Positions 19,443 through 30,593 of a stretch of 64,000 nucleotides of DNA are shown piece by piece (positions within the stretch are counted from its first letter, which is position 1; every line of letters starts with the position of its first letter). A program made the translations under genes and the position numbers. The notes under the pieces are model-generated. The model saw only the letters and a program-made list of their open reading frames with translations. It did no database searches and was not told the DNA's origin. The stretch is from Ramlibacter henchirensis. Its GTDB lineage: Bacteria; Pseudomonadota; Gammaproteobacteria; Burkholderiales; Burkholderiaceae_C. The stretch is taken from assembly GCF_004682015.1 (NCBI RefSeq), contig NZ_SMLM01000001.1:2170001-2234000 (forward strand), in the 5' to 3' direction.

Positions 19443-20527
19443 CGTCGCACCTCGAAGATGAGGTTGAAGGGAGTCTGCGCGGCGCACCGGAAATGCGTGA
19501 ACCCGGCCTTGCGGAACACCTCCTGCAACCGCGCCGGGCCCGCTTGCGCGCCCAGCACCAGGTGGCCTCCTTCGCTGATCGCGTGGGCGCAGCAGATCAT
19601 GGTGGAAGCCGAGTAGTACAGCTGGCCCACCGTGCCCTGGTTGTCCTCGACCCGGTCGTTCGCGAACGGCTCGACCAGCAGCACGGTGCCACCGGGTGCG
19701 AGCGTGTGGGCCGCATGGCGGGCGGCGGCGACGGGATCGCCCAGGTCGTGCAGCACGTCGAAGTAGCAGATCAGGCCGTACTGGCGATCGGGGTAGTCCG
19801 TGGCGCGCGCGAGCTCGAAGCGCACTCGCTCGCCCACGCCGGCCTGCTGCGCCAGCTTCCGAGCCTCGAGGATCGAAGAGGTGTGCGTGTCGAAGCCGTG
19901 GAAGCGGGAAGCGGGAAAGGCCTTCGCCATCAGCAGCGTGGAGTGGCCGTGGCCGCAGCCCACGTCGGCGACGTCGATGCCGCTTTGGAGCTGCTGCACC
20001 ACGCCGTCGAGGGCGGGCAGCCACTCCTGCACCAGGCTCGCGCGGTAGCCGTTGCGATAGAAGGCCGCGACGCCGCAGGACATGCGTGCGTCGTGCTCGT
20101 CCCAGGCGACGCCCTCGCCGGTGCGGAAGGCGTGCAGCGCCTTGGGCTCGTCGAACCACATCGACGCGGGCACGTTCCAGGCGTTCGGGATGTAGAACGG
20201 GCTGTCCTCGTCGGCCAGCACCTGGGCCTGCGCGGGCGAGAGCTCGTACGTCCCGCTCACCGCGTGGTAGCCGACGTAGCCGCAGGCGACCTGCGAATTG
20301 AGCCATTCGCGCACGTAGCGCTCGGCGCAGCTCGCACGCTGCGCGATCTCGCGCGCGCTCAGCGGACCGGCGGCCGCCATCGCCTTGTACAGGCCGAGCT
20401 TGCTGCCCAGGCTGACCATCACGCCGGTGTAGCCGGCGGCGATGTCGTTGATGGTGCGCATCGCGAAGGCCATCAGTGCGTCTTCGCCGGTGGCGGTGGA
20501 AGCGGAGGAGGTGGTGGAGGCGTCCAT
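19439..20527 (-). CDS. SAM-dependent methyltransferase with N-terminal winged helix
   Basis: A 362-residue protein. Residues ~25-110 form a winged-helix dimerisation domain of the Rv2258c-like type (KLGLYKAMAAAGPLSAREIA). The rest is a class I Rossmann methyltransferase with the SAM-binding motif VADVGCGHGHS and the downstream FDVLHDLGDP. Proteins of this layout usually methylate small molecules (O- or N-methyltransferases); the substrate is not evident. A divergent GlxA-type regulator lies 144 bp away and is the likely controller, and a small membrane protein gene overlaps its 3' end. Confidence 0.85.
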   Translation of the reverse strand: MDASTTSSASTATGEDALMAFAMRTINDIAAGYTGVMVSLGSKLGLYKAMAAAGPLSAREIAQRASCAERYVREWLNSQVACGYVGYHAVSGTYELSPAQAQVLADEDSPFYIPNAWNVPASMWFDEPKALHAFRTGEGVAWDEHDARMSCGVAAFYRNGYRASLVQEWLPALDGVVQQLQSGIDVADVGCGHGHSTLLMAKAFPASRFHGFDTHTSSILEARKLAQQAGVGERVRFELARATDYPDRQYGLICYFDVLHDLGDPVAAARHAAHTLAPGGTVLLVEPFANDRVEDNQGTVGQLYYSASTMICCAHAISEGGHLVLGAQAGPARLQEVFRKAGFTHFRCAAQTPFNLIFEVRR

Positions 20528-20671
20528 GGAGCGGTCTTCGAGGTGGGTTGCGATGGACTCGATGATTCCGGCCGCGGCCCGCTGCCGACAGGGGCGGAAT
20601 CGCCCGGGACCGGGCTTTTCGTGCCATGCCGGTCGCACTCGCTCGGCGCTATCCTTTTCGGCCCGAAAGCC

Positions 20672-21700
20672 ATGAGCACAACCGCACCGCCCGCGACTTC
20701 CGGCTCGCTGCACGTGAGCCTGCTCGCGCTGCCCGAAGCGTCGGTCTCCACGCTGGCCGGCATCTTCGACGTACTGCACGGCCCCAGCTTGCTGGGCATC
20801 GGTGCGAAGGACGCGCCGCCCTTCCGCGTCGAGGTGGTCGGCGAGGCGAAAGGGCCGATGACGCTGGCGAGCGGCGTGCCGTTCGAGGTGCGCCGCAGCG
20901 TGGATGAGCTGGCGGTGACCGACATCGTCATCGTGCCTTCGGTGGTGCTGCCGCCCCAAGGCTGGCGCAAGGGCCGCTACCCGCGCCTGGTGGACTGGCT
21001 GCGCCGCATGCACGAGGGCGGCGCGATGCTGTGCTCCGCGTGCTCGGGCATCTTCCTGCTGGCGGAGACGGGCCTCTTCGACGGCAAGGATGCGACGGTG
21101 CACTTCTGGTACGCCCGGGACTTCCAGGCGCTCTATCCGCAAGTGCCCATCCATCCGGACCGCGTGCTCGTGATCTCGGGCCGCCGCGAGGAGCTGGTGT
21201 GCTCCGGCGCGTCGACCACCTGGCACGACCTGGTGCTCTACCTCATGGCCCGGCACGCGGGCGCCACCGTGGCGCAGGAGGTCGCGCGCATGTTCGCGCT
21301 GCAGTGGCACCAGGACGGCTTGGCGCCCTTCATCGTGTTCGAGGGGCACACCGACCACGGCGACGGCGAGATCCAGAGCGCGCAGCAATGGCTGGCCAGG
21401 CACTTCTCCGTCGCGAACCCGGTCGACGAGATGATCAAGCGCTCCAGGCTCGCGGAGCGCACGTTCAAGCGGCGCTTCACCGCGGCCACCGGCCTTTCGC
21501 CCATCGCCTACGTGCAGCGGTTGCGCATCGAGGACGCCAAGCGGCGGCTGGAGCGCACGGAAGCGCCGGTGGACGAGATCAGCTGGCGCGTGGGGTACGA
21601 GGACCCCGCGTTCTTCCGCCGGCTGTTCCGGCGCACCACCGGCATGGCCCCCGGCGCGTACCGCAAGCGGTTTCGCATCCCGGAGTTCGCGCGCGGCTGA
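20672..21700 (+). CDS. GlxA-family AraC-type transcriptional regulator
   Basis: A 342-residue activator-type protein. The N-terminal ~190 residues are a DJ-1/PfpI-like domain with the SACSGIFLLAETG nucleophile-elbow region. The C-terminal ~100 residues hold two AraC helix-turn-helix motifs (SRLAERTFKRRF and the GYEDPAFFRRLFRRTTG signature). Divergent from the methyltransferase, it probably regulates that gene or itself. An extended -10-like TATCCT lies about 22 bases upstream of the start. Family relatives control catabolism of quaternary amines and amino acids, but the inducer here is unknown. Confidence 0.9.
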   Translation: MSTTAPPATSGSLHVSLLALPEASVSTLAGIFDVLHGPSLLGIGAKDAPPFRVEVVGEAKGPMTLASGVPFEVRRSVDELAVTDIVIVPSVVLPPQGWRKGRYPRLVDWLRRMHEGGAMLCSACSGIFLLAETGLFDGKDATVHFWYARDFQALYPQVPIHPDRVLVISGRREELVCSGASTTWHDLVLYLMARHAGATVAQEVARMFALQWHQDGLAPFIVFEGHTDHGDGEIQSAQQWLARHFSVANPVDEMIKRSRLAERTFKRRFTAATGLSPIAYVQRLRIEDAKRRLERTEAPVDEISWRVGYEDPAFFRRLFRRTTGMAPGAYRKRFRIPEFARG

Positions 21701-21862
21701 ATGCGCGGTCCATCGAAGCCATCAACGCGCAGCTGAACAGGCGCTTCGCTGCTGAACAGCACCGCTGTCGCGCTCGAAAGAATGCCGGGATAACCCTTTC
21801 CCGAGCCCCAAAGGCTGAGCCAGCCGCGTATCGTGGAATTACTTCACGGCCTGGAGGACACC

Positions 21863-22399
21863 ATGGCTCCCGAGACGCTGCTCGTGCATCAACTTCCACC
21901 GGAGTTTCACGGCGAGGCGCTGCGCCGGGTCGAAACCTTGCGGGCGCTGGTCGCCGAAGGCGAACGCCTGGCGCGCGACGAGGCGCAGATCTGCGGGCCG
22001 AAGCTGCGCGCTGCGGCGCGCTGGCGCTGGGCGTCGCTGGCGCTGCTCGGGCTGGCACTGGCGGCGTTCCTGCAGGACTTCTTCATCGAAGCGAACGGAC
22101 TCGCTTTCGTGTTCCTGGTGATCGGGCTCGGCGGTCATCTCATCGCCGAGCAACGGCAGGACGAGCTGCTCGCCGCCCGCGAGCGCCTGTTCGACGCCGA
22201 GAAGCAGGCGCTCTCGCTGCAGTGGACCGGGCTGGGCATCACGGAGCCGGCGCTCGATTCGCTGCCGGCCTTCGTGCCCGAAGTTCGATCGGCCTATGGC
22301 TGGAGCGAGCCTGAAGCCGCGCGCGGCGGCATGACGGTGCACGCCTTCATCGAGAGGGCCGAGGCCCGCGTTCTCGAAGACCTGCGAAGCACGGCCTGA
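21863..22399 (+). CDS. Conserved hypothetical two-TM protein
   Basis: A 178-residue protein not recognised. It has an N-terminal helical region, two adjacent hydrophobic segments (WASLALLGLALAAFLQDFF and ANGLAFVFLVIGLGGHLIA), and a charged C-terminal part with a possible coiled coil. It is likely an inner-membrane protein with both ends in the cytoplasm. The start follows CTGGAGGACACC, a strong ribosome binding site. It is convergent with the methyltransferase downstream. Confidence 0.65.
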   Translation: MAPETLLVHQLPPEFHGEALRRVETLRALVAEGERLARDEAQICGPKLRAAARWRWASLALLGLALAAFLQDFFIEANGLAFVFLVIGLGGHLIAEQRQDELLAARERLFDAEKQALSLQWTGLGITEPALDSLPAFVPEVRSAYGWSEPEAARGGMTVHAFIERAEARVLEDLRSTA

Positions 22400-22415
22400 C
22401 GGCTGTCGCGCGGCT

Positions 22416-23009
22416 TCAGCGCCGGCGCAGCACCAGTTCCCAGGCAACCTTGGGCTGGGCGTACCGCGCGATTGTCCGCTCCTCGCACGAGACCCGGTCC
22501 CATGCGGCGGGCGCGAACAGCCGCTCGAGGTCCGCGCGTTCGAAGAAGCGTTTCTCCTCGCTGAAGTCGCCGTGGACGCGGCGCAGGCCGGGTTCGATCT
22601 CGTCGCCTTCGTTCGCGCCGTGGTTCACGTCGCGCACGGAGTTGAGGCGGCATAGCAGCAGGCCGCCGGGACGCAGGCAGCGGCGCACTTCGGACACGGC
22701 GCGCTCCGTCGTGGCCCAATCGAAGTAGTGGAGGCACAGGCTGGCGATGACGACGCCGAATGCCGCATCCGCGAAGGGCTGCGGCGTGCGCAGGTCGTGC
22801 CGCACGAGTTGCGCGCGCGACGCGGCGATCGCGCAGGACCTGAGCGCATCGAACGCGATGTCGGTGGCGACCACGTCGAAGCCCTGCTCCAGCAGCCAGG
22901 CCGTGTCCCCGCCGGTGTCGCACCCGAGCTCGAGCACCGCGCGTCCATCCGCCGCCGCTCGCAGCTGCGGCAGCCAGCGCTGCATCCAGCGGTCCTGCCC
23001 GGCGCTCAT
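22416..23009 (-). CDS. Class I SAM-dependent methyltransferase
   Basis: A 197-residue Methyltransf_11-type enzyme with SAM motif [13 protein letters not shown], an acidic end of beta 2 (VVATDIA), and the post-motif [15 protein letters not shown]-terminal AWELVLRRR closes the fold. Its start overlaps the Lrp-type regulator stop by four bases (ATGA), so it is co-translated with that regulator. The substrate is unknown; the Rossmann core resembles tellurite-resistance/TehB-like and UbiE-like enzymes without diagnostic residues for either. Confidence 0.82.
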   Translation of the reverse strand: MSAGQDRWMQRWLPQLRAAADGRAVLELGCDTGGDTAWLLEQGFDVVATDIAFDALRSCAIAASRAQLVRHDLRTPQPFADAAFGVVIASLCLHYFDWATTERAVSEVRRCLRPGGLLLCRLNSVRDVNHGANEGDEIEPGLRRVHGDFSEEKRFFERADLERLFAPAAWDRVSCEERTIARYAQPKVAWELVLRRR

Positions 23010-23485
23010 CGCGCGGCCCCTCCCGCCGGCAGCGGCAGCGCGGTCTTGTAGCGCACCTGCTTGAGCGCGAAGGAGGAGCGGATCTTCTCGATGCCCGGGA
23101 TCGGCGTGAGCTGGTTGAGGATGAAGCGCTCCAGCGCCGCGATGTCGGCGACGGCCACGCGAATCAGGTAATCGCTGTCGCCCGTCATCAGGTAGCACTC
23201 CATCACCTCGTCGTGCTCGGCGATGCGGCGCTCGAACTCGGCCAGCGATTCGCGCGATTGCTCCTTGAGGCTGATGTTGATGAAGACGTTCAGGCCCAGG
23301 CCCACGGCCTTCGGGTCAGCGAGCGCAACGTACTGGCGGATCACGCCGGCGGCTTCCAGGGCCTTCACGCGGGCCAGGCAGGGCGAGGGCGACAGGTGGA
23401 CCCGGCGCGCGAGCTCCACGTTGGTCAGCGAGCCGTCCTGCTGCAGCTGGGCGAGGATCCGCAGGTCGACGGCGTCGAGTTGCAT
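23006..23485 (-). CDS. Lrp/AsnC-family transcriptional regulator
   Basis: A 159-residue regulator with an N-terminal winged HTH ([41 protein letters not shown]) and a C-terminal RAM/AsnC ligand domain ([20 protein letters not shown]). It is divergent from the E1 gene with ~106 bp between, where an 8-bp-arm palindrome sits at 23510-23528. The arrangement resembles mdeR beside mdeB in Pseudomonas putida, so it probably senses an amino acid (methionine is a guess) and controls E1 synthesis. Confidence 0.92.
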   Translation of the reverse strand: MQLDAVDLRILAQLQQDGSLTNVELARRVHLSPSPCLARVKALEAAGVIRQYVALADPKAVGLGLNVFINISLKEQSRESLAEFERRIAEHDEVMECYLMTGDSDYLIRVAVADIAALERFILNQLTPIPGIEKIRSSFALKQVRYKTALPLPAGGAAR

Positions 23486-23509
23486 CTTCTGCTTCTCCTA
23501 GCGGGGTTG

Positions 23510-23528
23510 CGCGGCATTTTATGCCGCG
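23510..23528. promoter_or_regulatory. Palindrome between lrp-type gene and E1 gene, candidate operator
   Basis: CGCGGCAT-TTT-ATGCCGCG, a perfect 8-bp inverted repeat placed 25 bp before the regulator start and 64 bp before the E1 start. A Lrp-family dimer site is the natural reading; a short hairpin in the leader is the alternative. Confidence 0.5.
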
Positions 23529-23591
23529 AGACTCAGCCGGGAAAGCCACTTCGACACCCCATTCGGCCGCGCACGGCCTACAGTGGTCCGC

Positions 23592-26204
<2,613 letters not shown>

Positions 26205-26214
26205 CATCGGGCCC

Positions 26215-27051
26215 ATGAGCCTGAAATCCCGCTTCTGGGCCGACCTCACCACGCGAGACTTCGCGCAGCTGCAGGCGGGCGGCGCCATCGAGCAGGTGGT
26301 GGCGGTGCTGCCGGTCGCGGCGATCGAGCAGCATGGCCCGCACCTGCCCTTGGGCGTGGACGCGACGCTGGTCGACGGAATCGTGCAAGCCGGCCTGCCG
26401 CACCTGCCGGCGGACCTGCCGGTGCTGTTCCTGCCGACGCAGCAGGTGGGCAAGAGCAACGAGCACATCCGCTTTCCGGGCACGCTCACGCTCTCGGCCG
26501 AGACCATCATCCGGCTGTGGACCGACATCGGCGAATCCGTCGCGCGCGCCGGGGTGCGCAAGCTGGTGCTCTTCAACTCGCACGGCGGCCAGGTGAGCGT
26601 GATGGACATCGTCGCGCGCGAGCTGCGCACCCGCTGCGAGCTGATGGTGTTCTCGGTCAACTGGTTCCACCTGCCGCTGGGCGATGCGGTCGACCTGTTG
26701 TTCTCGCGCGAGGAGCACCGCTTCGGCATCCATGCCGGCGACATCGAGACGTCGATGATGCTGGCGCTGCGGCCGCAGCTCGTGGACATGGCGCACGCGC
26801 GCGACTTCAAGTCCAGCTCGCAGGAGCGGGCGGAGAAGTTTCCGATCCTGGGCAACGGCAGCAGCGCCAAGCTGGGCTGGCAGATGCAGGACTACAACCC
26901 GCTGGGCGCGGCCGGCAATGCCACGCTGGCCACCGCGGACAAGGGCCGCGCGGTCGTCGAAGCCGCCGGTCGCCAGCTCGCGCTGCTGCTGCAGGAGGTC
27001 GCCCAGGTGCCGCTGTCCACCCTTGTGCCGCGGCCGGAATTCCCCCGCTGA
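26215..27051 (+). CDS. Creatininase-family amidohydrolase
   Basis: A 278-residue metal-dependent amidohydrolase. Metal-ligand motifs of the family are visible: IEQHGPHLPLGVDA, NSHGGQ, and HAGDIETSMML. Relatives include creatinine amidohydrolase and MftE peptidase, and the actual substrate cannot be told from sequence. It lies 10 bp downstream of the E1 gene and is surely co-transcribed, which ties it to the same pathway; no methionine-related reaction for this family is known to me. Confidence 0.85.
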   Translation: MSLKSRFWADLTTRDFAQLQAGGAIEQVVAVLPVAAIEQHGPHLPLGVDATLVDGIVQAGLPHLPADLPVLFLPTQQVGKSNEHIRFPGTLTLSAETIIRLWTDIGESVARAGVRKLVLFNSHGGQVSVMDIVARELRTRCELMVFSVNWFHLPLGDAVDLLFSREEHRFGIHAGDIETSMMLALRPQLVDMAHARDFKSSSQERAEKFPILGNGSSAKLGWQMQDYNPLGAAGNATLATADKGRAVVEAAGRQLALLLQEVAQVPLSTLVPRPEFPR

Positions 27052-27198
27052 GCGGCGCTCCCGGCCCGCAGCTCGGCCGCTGAGCGCGACCGTCATTCAC
27101 GTCCTACGACCGCTTGCGAGAGCGCCGATGGCTTTCGCGCGGGGCAAGCCTAGATTGGGCATGCCGGCATCGAGCCGGCGAACTCCAGGAGTGACCCC

Positions 27199-27705
27199 AT
27201 GGCAACCGTAGCAGACGTCATGACCCGCAACCCGCGGACCATGAGCCCCCAGGACACGCTGGCCGACGCGGCCAAGGTGATGGATGAACTCAATGTCGGC
27301 GTGGTGCCGGTGTGCGAAGGCGATCGCCTGTGCGGCGTGGTGACCGACCGCGACATCGTGGTGCGCGGCCTCGCGCGCGACGCCGATCCGAAGACCTGCA
27401 AGCTGACGGACGTGATGAGCGGCCACGTGCGCACCGCGCGCCAGGACGACGACGTGGACGAAGTGCTCAGCGAGATGGCCAACGCGCAGATCCGGCGCAT
27501 GCCGGTGGTGGACGGCCAGGACAAGCTGGTGGGCATCCTGTCCATCGGCGACATTGCGGCCAAGAGCCCCGAGGACGAGGAAGACGTGGCGATGTCGCTG
27601 GGCGACATCTCCTCGCCGGCCGAGCCCGATCGGCAGCAGGCGTCGCAGGAGCAGGGTTCGCAGAAGCAAGGCTCCAAGGGAAGCAAGCAGCAGAAGCAGA
27701 CCTGA
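27199..27705 (+). CDS. Two-CBS-domain protein
   Basis: A 168-residue protein made of two CBS domains (residues ~8-60 and ~72-125, each beginning with VMTRNP- or VMSGHV-like motifs), forming one Bateman module that should bind an adenine nucleotide. The last ~40 residues are Gln/Gly/Lys-rich and disordered. It resembles stress-response CBS proteins such as HRP1. It is followed by a bidirectional terminator. Confidence 0.9.
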   Translation: MATVADVMTRNPRTMSPQDTLADAAKVMDELNVGVVPVCEGDRLCGVVTDRDIVVRGLARDADPKTCKLTDVMSGHVRTARQDDDVDEVLSEMANAQIRRMPVVDGQDKLVGILSIGDIAAKSPEDEEDVAMSLGDISSPAEPDRQQASQEQGSQKQGSKGSKQQKQT

Positions 27706-27776
27706 CGGCTGAGCCGCCGCCGGCGCCGCACGACGCTCCTCGTCGGCGGCGCCTGAGCCCGACCGCGATCGCGCAC

Positions 27777-27806
27777 GAAAAAGGCCGCCCCGGGGCGGCC
27801 TTTCCC
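27777..27806. terminator. Bidirectional intrinsic terminator
   Basis: A perfect palindrome AAAGGCCGCCCC/GGGGCGGCCTTT (27780-27803) flanked by A and T residues, between the convergent CBS-protein and KGG-protein genes. It can stop transcription from both sides. Confidence 0.85.
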
Positions 27807-27852
27807 TTGGTGCCGTTTCGCACGGCGGGCGGGCGCGTTCACGCCATCGACG

Positions 27853-28068
27853 TTACTGCGTCGAAGCCTTCTTGCGGTTCGCGCTGCGGGCCTGGCCGCC
27901 CTTGCGACCGGCTTCACGGGCTTCCTCGGACGTGAATTCGTGGGCCGTGCCCTTCTCGTGGGCGGCCTTGCCGCCCTCGCTGGCGATCTGGCGCTGGCGC
28001 TCGGGGTCCATGGAAGCAAAGCCTCGGTTCGACTTGCCGCCCGTGTTGCCTTGATTGTTCGATGCCAT
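27853..28068 (-). CDS. KGG-repeat stress protein (YciG-like)
   Basis: A 71-residue hydrophilic protein with repeated motifs RGFASMDPERQRQIASEGGKA and EEAREAGRKGGQA, characteristic of stress-induced KGG-domain proteins (GsiB/YciG/Con-10 group). Such proteins are hydrophilin-like and often under RpoS-type control. The start at 28068 follows AGGAG. It sits in a run of small stress-type genes. Confidence 0.88.
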   Translation of the reverse strand: MASNNQGNTGGKSNRGFASMDPERQRQIASEGGKAAHEKGTAHEFTSEEAREAGRKGGQARSANRKKASTQ

Positions 28069-28231
28069 CTGGTACTCCTGAAAAAGCTTGGGGTGTGATG
28101 CATGGGGGCGAAGCGCCCACCATGGACGGGATTGGGCGTGCAAAGAAGAGACCCTCTCGTCAGGTCCTTGTGGCGAGCGCTGTAGGACTTGGCCTTGCTG
28201 GGTTACATCCCGACAAAGCCTGTATCGGCTG

Positions 28232-28609
28232 CTAGCGTTTTGGGAGCACGAGCGGTTGCAGCCGATGCAGCAGCGGGTGCGCTTCCGCAGGCACGGAACG
28301 CACCGCGTGAGGGTCCTCGAGCAGGCTGTCGAGGAGGCGCGCGACCTGCGACTGCGAGGGTTGGACCGGGCCGAAGAAGCATGCCCGCCCGTCGTGCGCG
28401 ACCAGCAGCGTCGGAAACGTTTCGATGTCGACGTCACCGAGCGCGTCGGCTTCGTCCTCGACATCGACCCAGGCCAGGCTCGCCTCGGGGAACACATGGC
28501 CGAGCGCCTCGAACACTTCGTCCCATTCGCGGCAGACGCCGCACCATGCGGCGCACAGGCAGATGACCTGCCAGGTGGGAACGGGCGGGGAGGACGGCGC
28601 GCTGGTCAT
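28232..28609 (-). CDS. Thioredoxin-like protein
   Basis: A 125-residue thioredoxin-fold protein with an active site CAAWCGVCREW (CGVC rather than CGPC) and cis-Pro in IETFPTLLV. It has no signal peptide, so it acts in the cytoplasm. The C terminus extends ~25 residues beyond the usual fold. It lies 36 bp downstream of the GNAT gene and is likely in the same operon. Confidence 0.87.
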   Translation of the reverse strand: MTSAPSSPPVPTWQVICLCAAWCGVCREWDEVFEALGHVFPEASLAWVDVEDEADALGDVDIETFPTLLVAHDGRACFFGPVQPSQSQVARLLDSLLEDPHAVRSVPAEAHPLLHRLQPLVLPKR

Positions 28610-28645
28610 CCGGGCCAGTCTATCAACCGGTCCGTGCGCGGCGCG

Positions 28646-29170
28646 TCAGAGGTGCTTGTAGAAGAACGTGGTCGAGCACGGCGGACCGTCGGGCATCAGC
28701 GCGTAGTCGGGCACGTCGCCCACGCGCTGCCAGCCGCAGCGTTGATAGAGCCGCCATGCATCGCCGCCGGTGACGGCGTCGAGCACCAGCACGCGGCGGC
28801 CTTCGCGCACGGCCTCGCGTTCCGCCGCTTCCAGAAGCCGCTGCGCGACGCCGCGGCCGCGCACGCTGCGGTGCACCTGCATCTTGACCAAGTCCGCGCG
28901 GTGCGGCTGGTTCTCCGGCAGGTCGAGGATGAGCTGCACGGTGCCGACGATGCGGCCGTCCGCGCGCTGCGCGACCAGCAGCACGCGATCGCCGCGCTGC
29001 ACGGCGTCCGCCACGCGGCGCCAGAAAGCGAGCGCCGTTTCGCGGGCGATCGGCAGCATGAAACCGATGGAGGCGCCGCCTTCGACGCAATCGACCAGCA
29101 CATCGGCGAGCCCTTCGATGCAGGCGTGCGCTTCGTGCGGCGCCACACGGCGCACCGGGATGTCGTCCAT
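28646..29170 (-). CDS. GNAT-family N-acetyltransferase
   Basis: A 174-residue acetyltransferase with the acetyl-CoA binding loop VHRSVRGRGVAQRLLEA and a C-terminal YQRCGWQRVGDVPDYAL motif typical of small-molecule GNATs. Some members confer resistance to antibiotics such as bleomycin-type or aminoglycoside compounds, but no such specificity is visible. It lies between the phosphatase and thioredoxin genes on the same strand. Confidence 0.88.
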   Translation of the reverse strand: MDDIPVRRVAPHEAHACIEGLADVLVDCVEGGASIGFMLPIARETALAFWRRVADAVQRGDRVLLVAQRADGRIVGTVQLILDLPENQPHRADLVKMQVHRSVRGRGVAQRLLEAAEREAVREGRRVLVLDAVTGGDAWRLYQRCGWQRVGDVPDYALMPDGPPCSTTFFYKHL

Positions 29171-29199
29171 GCGGAACCTCCTTGCGCGGCCAGTATGGC

Positions 29200-29871
29200 T
29201 CAGGCGTAGGTGATCCAGCCGCGCAGGTCGGGCGCGTCCAGGTGCGGCAGGCAGTTGAAGCTGACCAGCATGTGGCGCTTGGGCGTGAAGGCGAACTCGG
29301 TGACCGCGGTGTTGCGGATGCGCAGGTTCAGCTCGATCGTCGTTTCGGGGCTGGTGCCCAGCACGTGCCCGACCGCGGTGGAGATCGGCCCGCCGCTGGT
29401 GACGATGAGGACCTTCTGTCCGTAGTGGTTGGCGCGCACGTGGTCGAGCGCACCGGCCACGCCGGCGACGAAGTCCTGGTACGACGGCATGCCGCGCGGG
29501 CTCACCGTGCCCGACATCCATTGCGCGAGGCCGTCGCGCAGCAGGCGGAAGTGGTGGCGGTACATCTCGGGCGTGTCGGGCTTGCGCAGCGGCTCGGGAT
29601 GGACGGCGGCGATCACGGCCTCGCTGTCGTATTCGTTCAGGCCTTCCCAGGCGAGGTGGTCGCCCGCCTTGTTCATGCCTTGCAGGATGCCGGCCAGCGT
29701 CTGCTTGTGGCGACGCAGCGTGCCCGCGATGAGGCCATCGAAGTGCAGCCCCTGGTGGGCGAAGTACTCGCCCAGGCGCACGCTCTGGCGATGGCCGAGT
29801 TCGCTGAGCTGGTCGTAGTCGTCCGCGCCGAAGGAGGCCTGGCCGTGCCGAACGAGGTACAGGGTTCCCAT
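29200..29871 (-). CDS. Histidine phosphatase family protein
   Basis: A 223-residue phosphoglycerate-mutase-like enzyme. The catalytic RHG motif is LVRHGQASFGADDYD with the His about residue 8, and the second conserved histidine lies beyond ILIVTSGGPIS-type residues. The substrate is not determinable; it is not a canonical GpmA (no matching insert). It heads the minus-strand group with GNAT and thioredoxin-like genes. Confidence 0.87.
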   Translation of the reverse strand: MGTLYLVRHGQASFGADDYDQLSELGHRQSVRLGEYFAHQGLHFDGLIAGTLRRHKQTLAGILQGMNKAGDHLAWEGLNEYDSEAVIAAVHPEPLRKPDTPEMYRHHFRLLRDGLAQWMSGTVSPRGMPSYQDFVAGVAGALDHVRANHYGQKVLIVTSGGPISTAVGHVLGTSPETTIELNLRIRNTAVTEFAFTPKRHMLVSFNCLPHLDAPDLRGWITYA

Positions 29872-30028
29872 GCAGCCGATTCTGGCAACTTGCGAAGCCG
29901 CCGCGAGGTCCCGTGCGCGACTGGCGTGTCACGGGCGGTCACCTACGCGATCTCGCGATGCGTTCCTGCACAGCGCTGCAGCTCGTCAGGCAGAGCATCG
30001 GGCCGTTGTCGCAACAAGGAGATCGACG

Positions 30029-30490
30029 ATGGCGCGCTATGGCAAGAAGTCCCAGGAGAAGGTCGAAGAGGCGATGCACGAATTCAAGCGCGGGGAGCTC
30101 AAGAGCAGCACCGGGCAGAAGGTGAAGAACCCGAAGCAGGCCATCGCCATCGGCCTTTCGGAAGCGCGCAGCGAAGGCGGGAAGGTGCCGCCGGCGAAGA
30201 AGGCGGCGGGGAAGAAGACTACGGCGAAGAAGACGGCCGCGAAGAAGGCGCCCGCGAAGAAGGCGGCCGCGAAGAAGACGAGCGCCAAGACGACGGCGAA
30301 GAAGTCGGCCGCCCGCAAGACGACCGGCACGAAGGCCGCCGCAAAGAAGACGACCGCAAAGAAGACGACCGCAAAGAAGGCGAGCGCGAAGACCACCGCC
30401 CGCAAGTCCGCGGCGGGCAAGTCCACGACGCGGAAGACGACTGCAAGGAAGACCAGCGCGCGAAAAAACGCTGCGAAGAAGTCGTCTTAG
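30029..30490 (+). CDS. Lys/Ala-rich DNA-binding-like protein (DUF6496 N-terminus)
   Basis: A 153-residue basic protein. The N-terminal ~55 residues (YGKKSQEKVEEAMHEFKRGE..) match the DUF6496-type domain common in Burkholderiales. The remainder is a run of AKK/AAKKTTAKK repeats resembling histone H1 C-terminal tails, expected to bind DNA or RNA non-specifically. A strong ribosome binding site AAGGAG precedes the start. The number of tail repeats probably varies between strains by slippage. Confidence 0.85.
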   Translation: MARYGKKSQEKVEEAMHEFKRGELKSSTGQKVKNPKQAIAIGLSEARSEGGKVPPAKKAAGKKTTAKKTAAKKAPAKKAAAKKTSAKTTAKKSAARKTTGTKAAAKKTTAKKTTAKKASAKTTARKSAAGKSTTRKTTARKTSARKNAAKKSS

Positions 30491-30498
30491 GGCCTCGT

Positions 30499-30577
30499 CG
30501 TCCCCGCGGAGGCGGGAATCCAGTGCTTCCGTCTTCGCAAAAGGGAAGCACTGGATTCCCGCTACGCGGGAATGACG
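30499..30577. repeat. REP-like inverted repeat
   Basis: Arms 30499-30530 and 30544-30577 pair (core GGGAATCCAGTGCTTCC with GGAAGCACTGGATTCCC, 17 bp perfect). The terminal CGTCATTCCCGCG-like ends match a repeat type found dispersed in many proteobacteria. It starts eight bases after the DUF6496 stop and may also terminate it. Confidence 0.8.
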
Positions 30578-30593
30578 ATTCCGGGCGGGGGAC

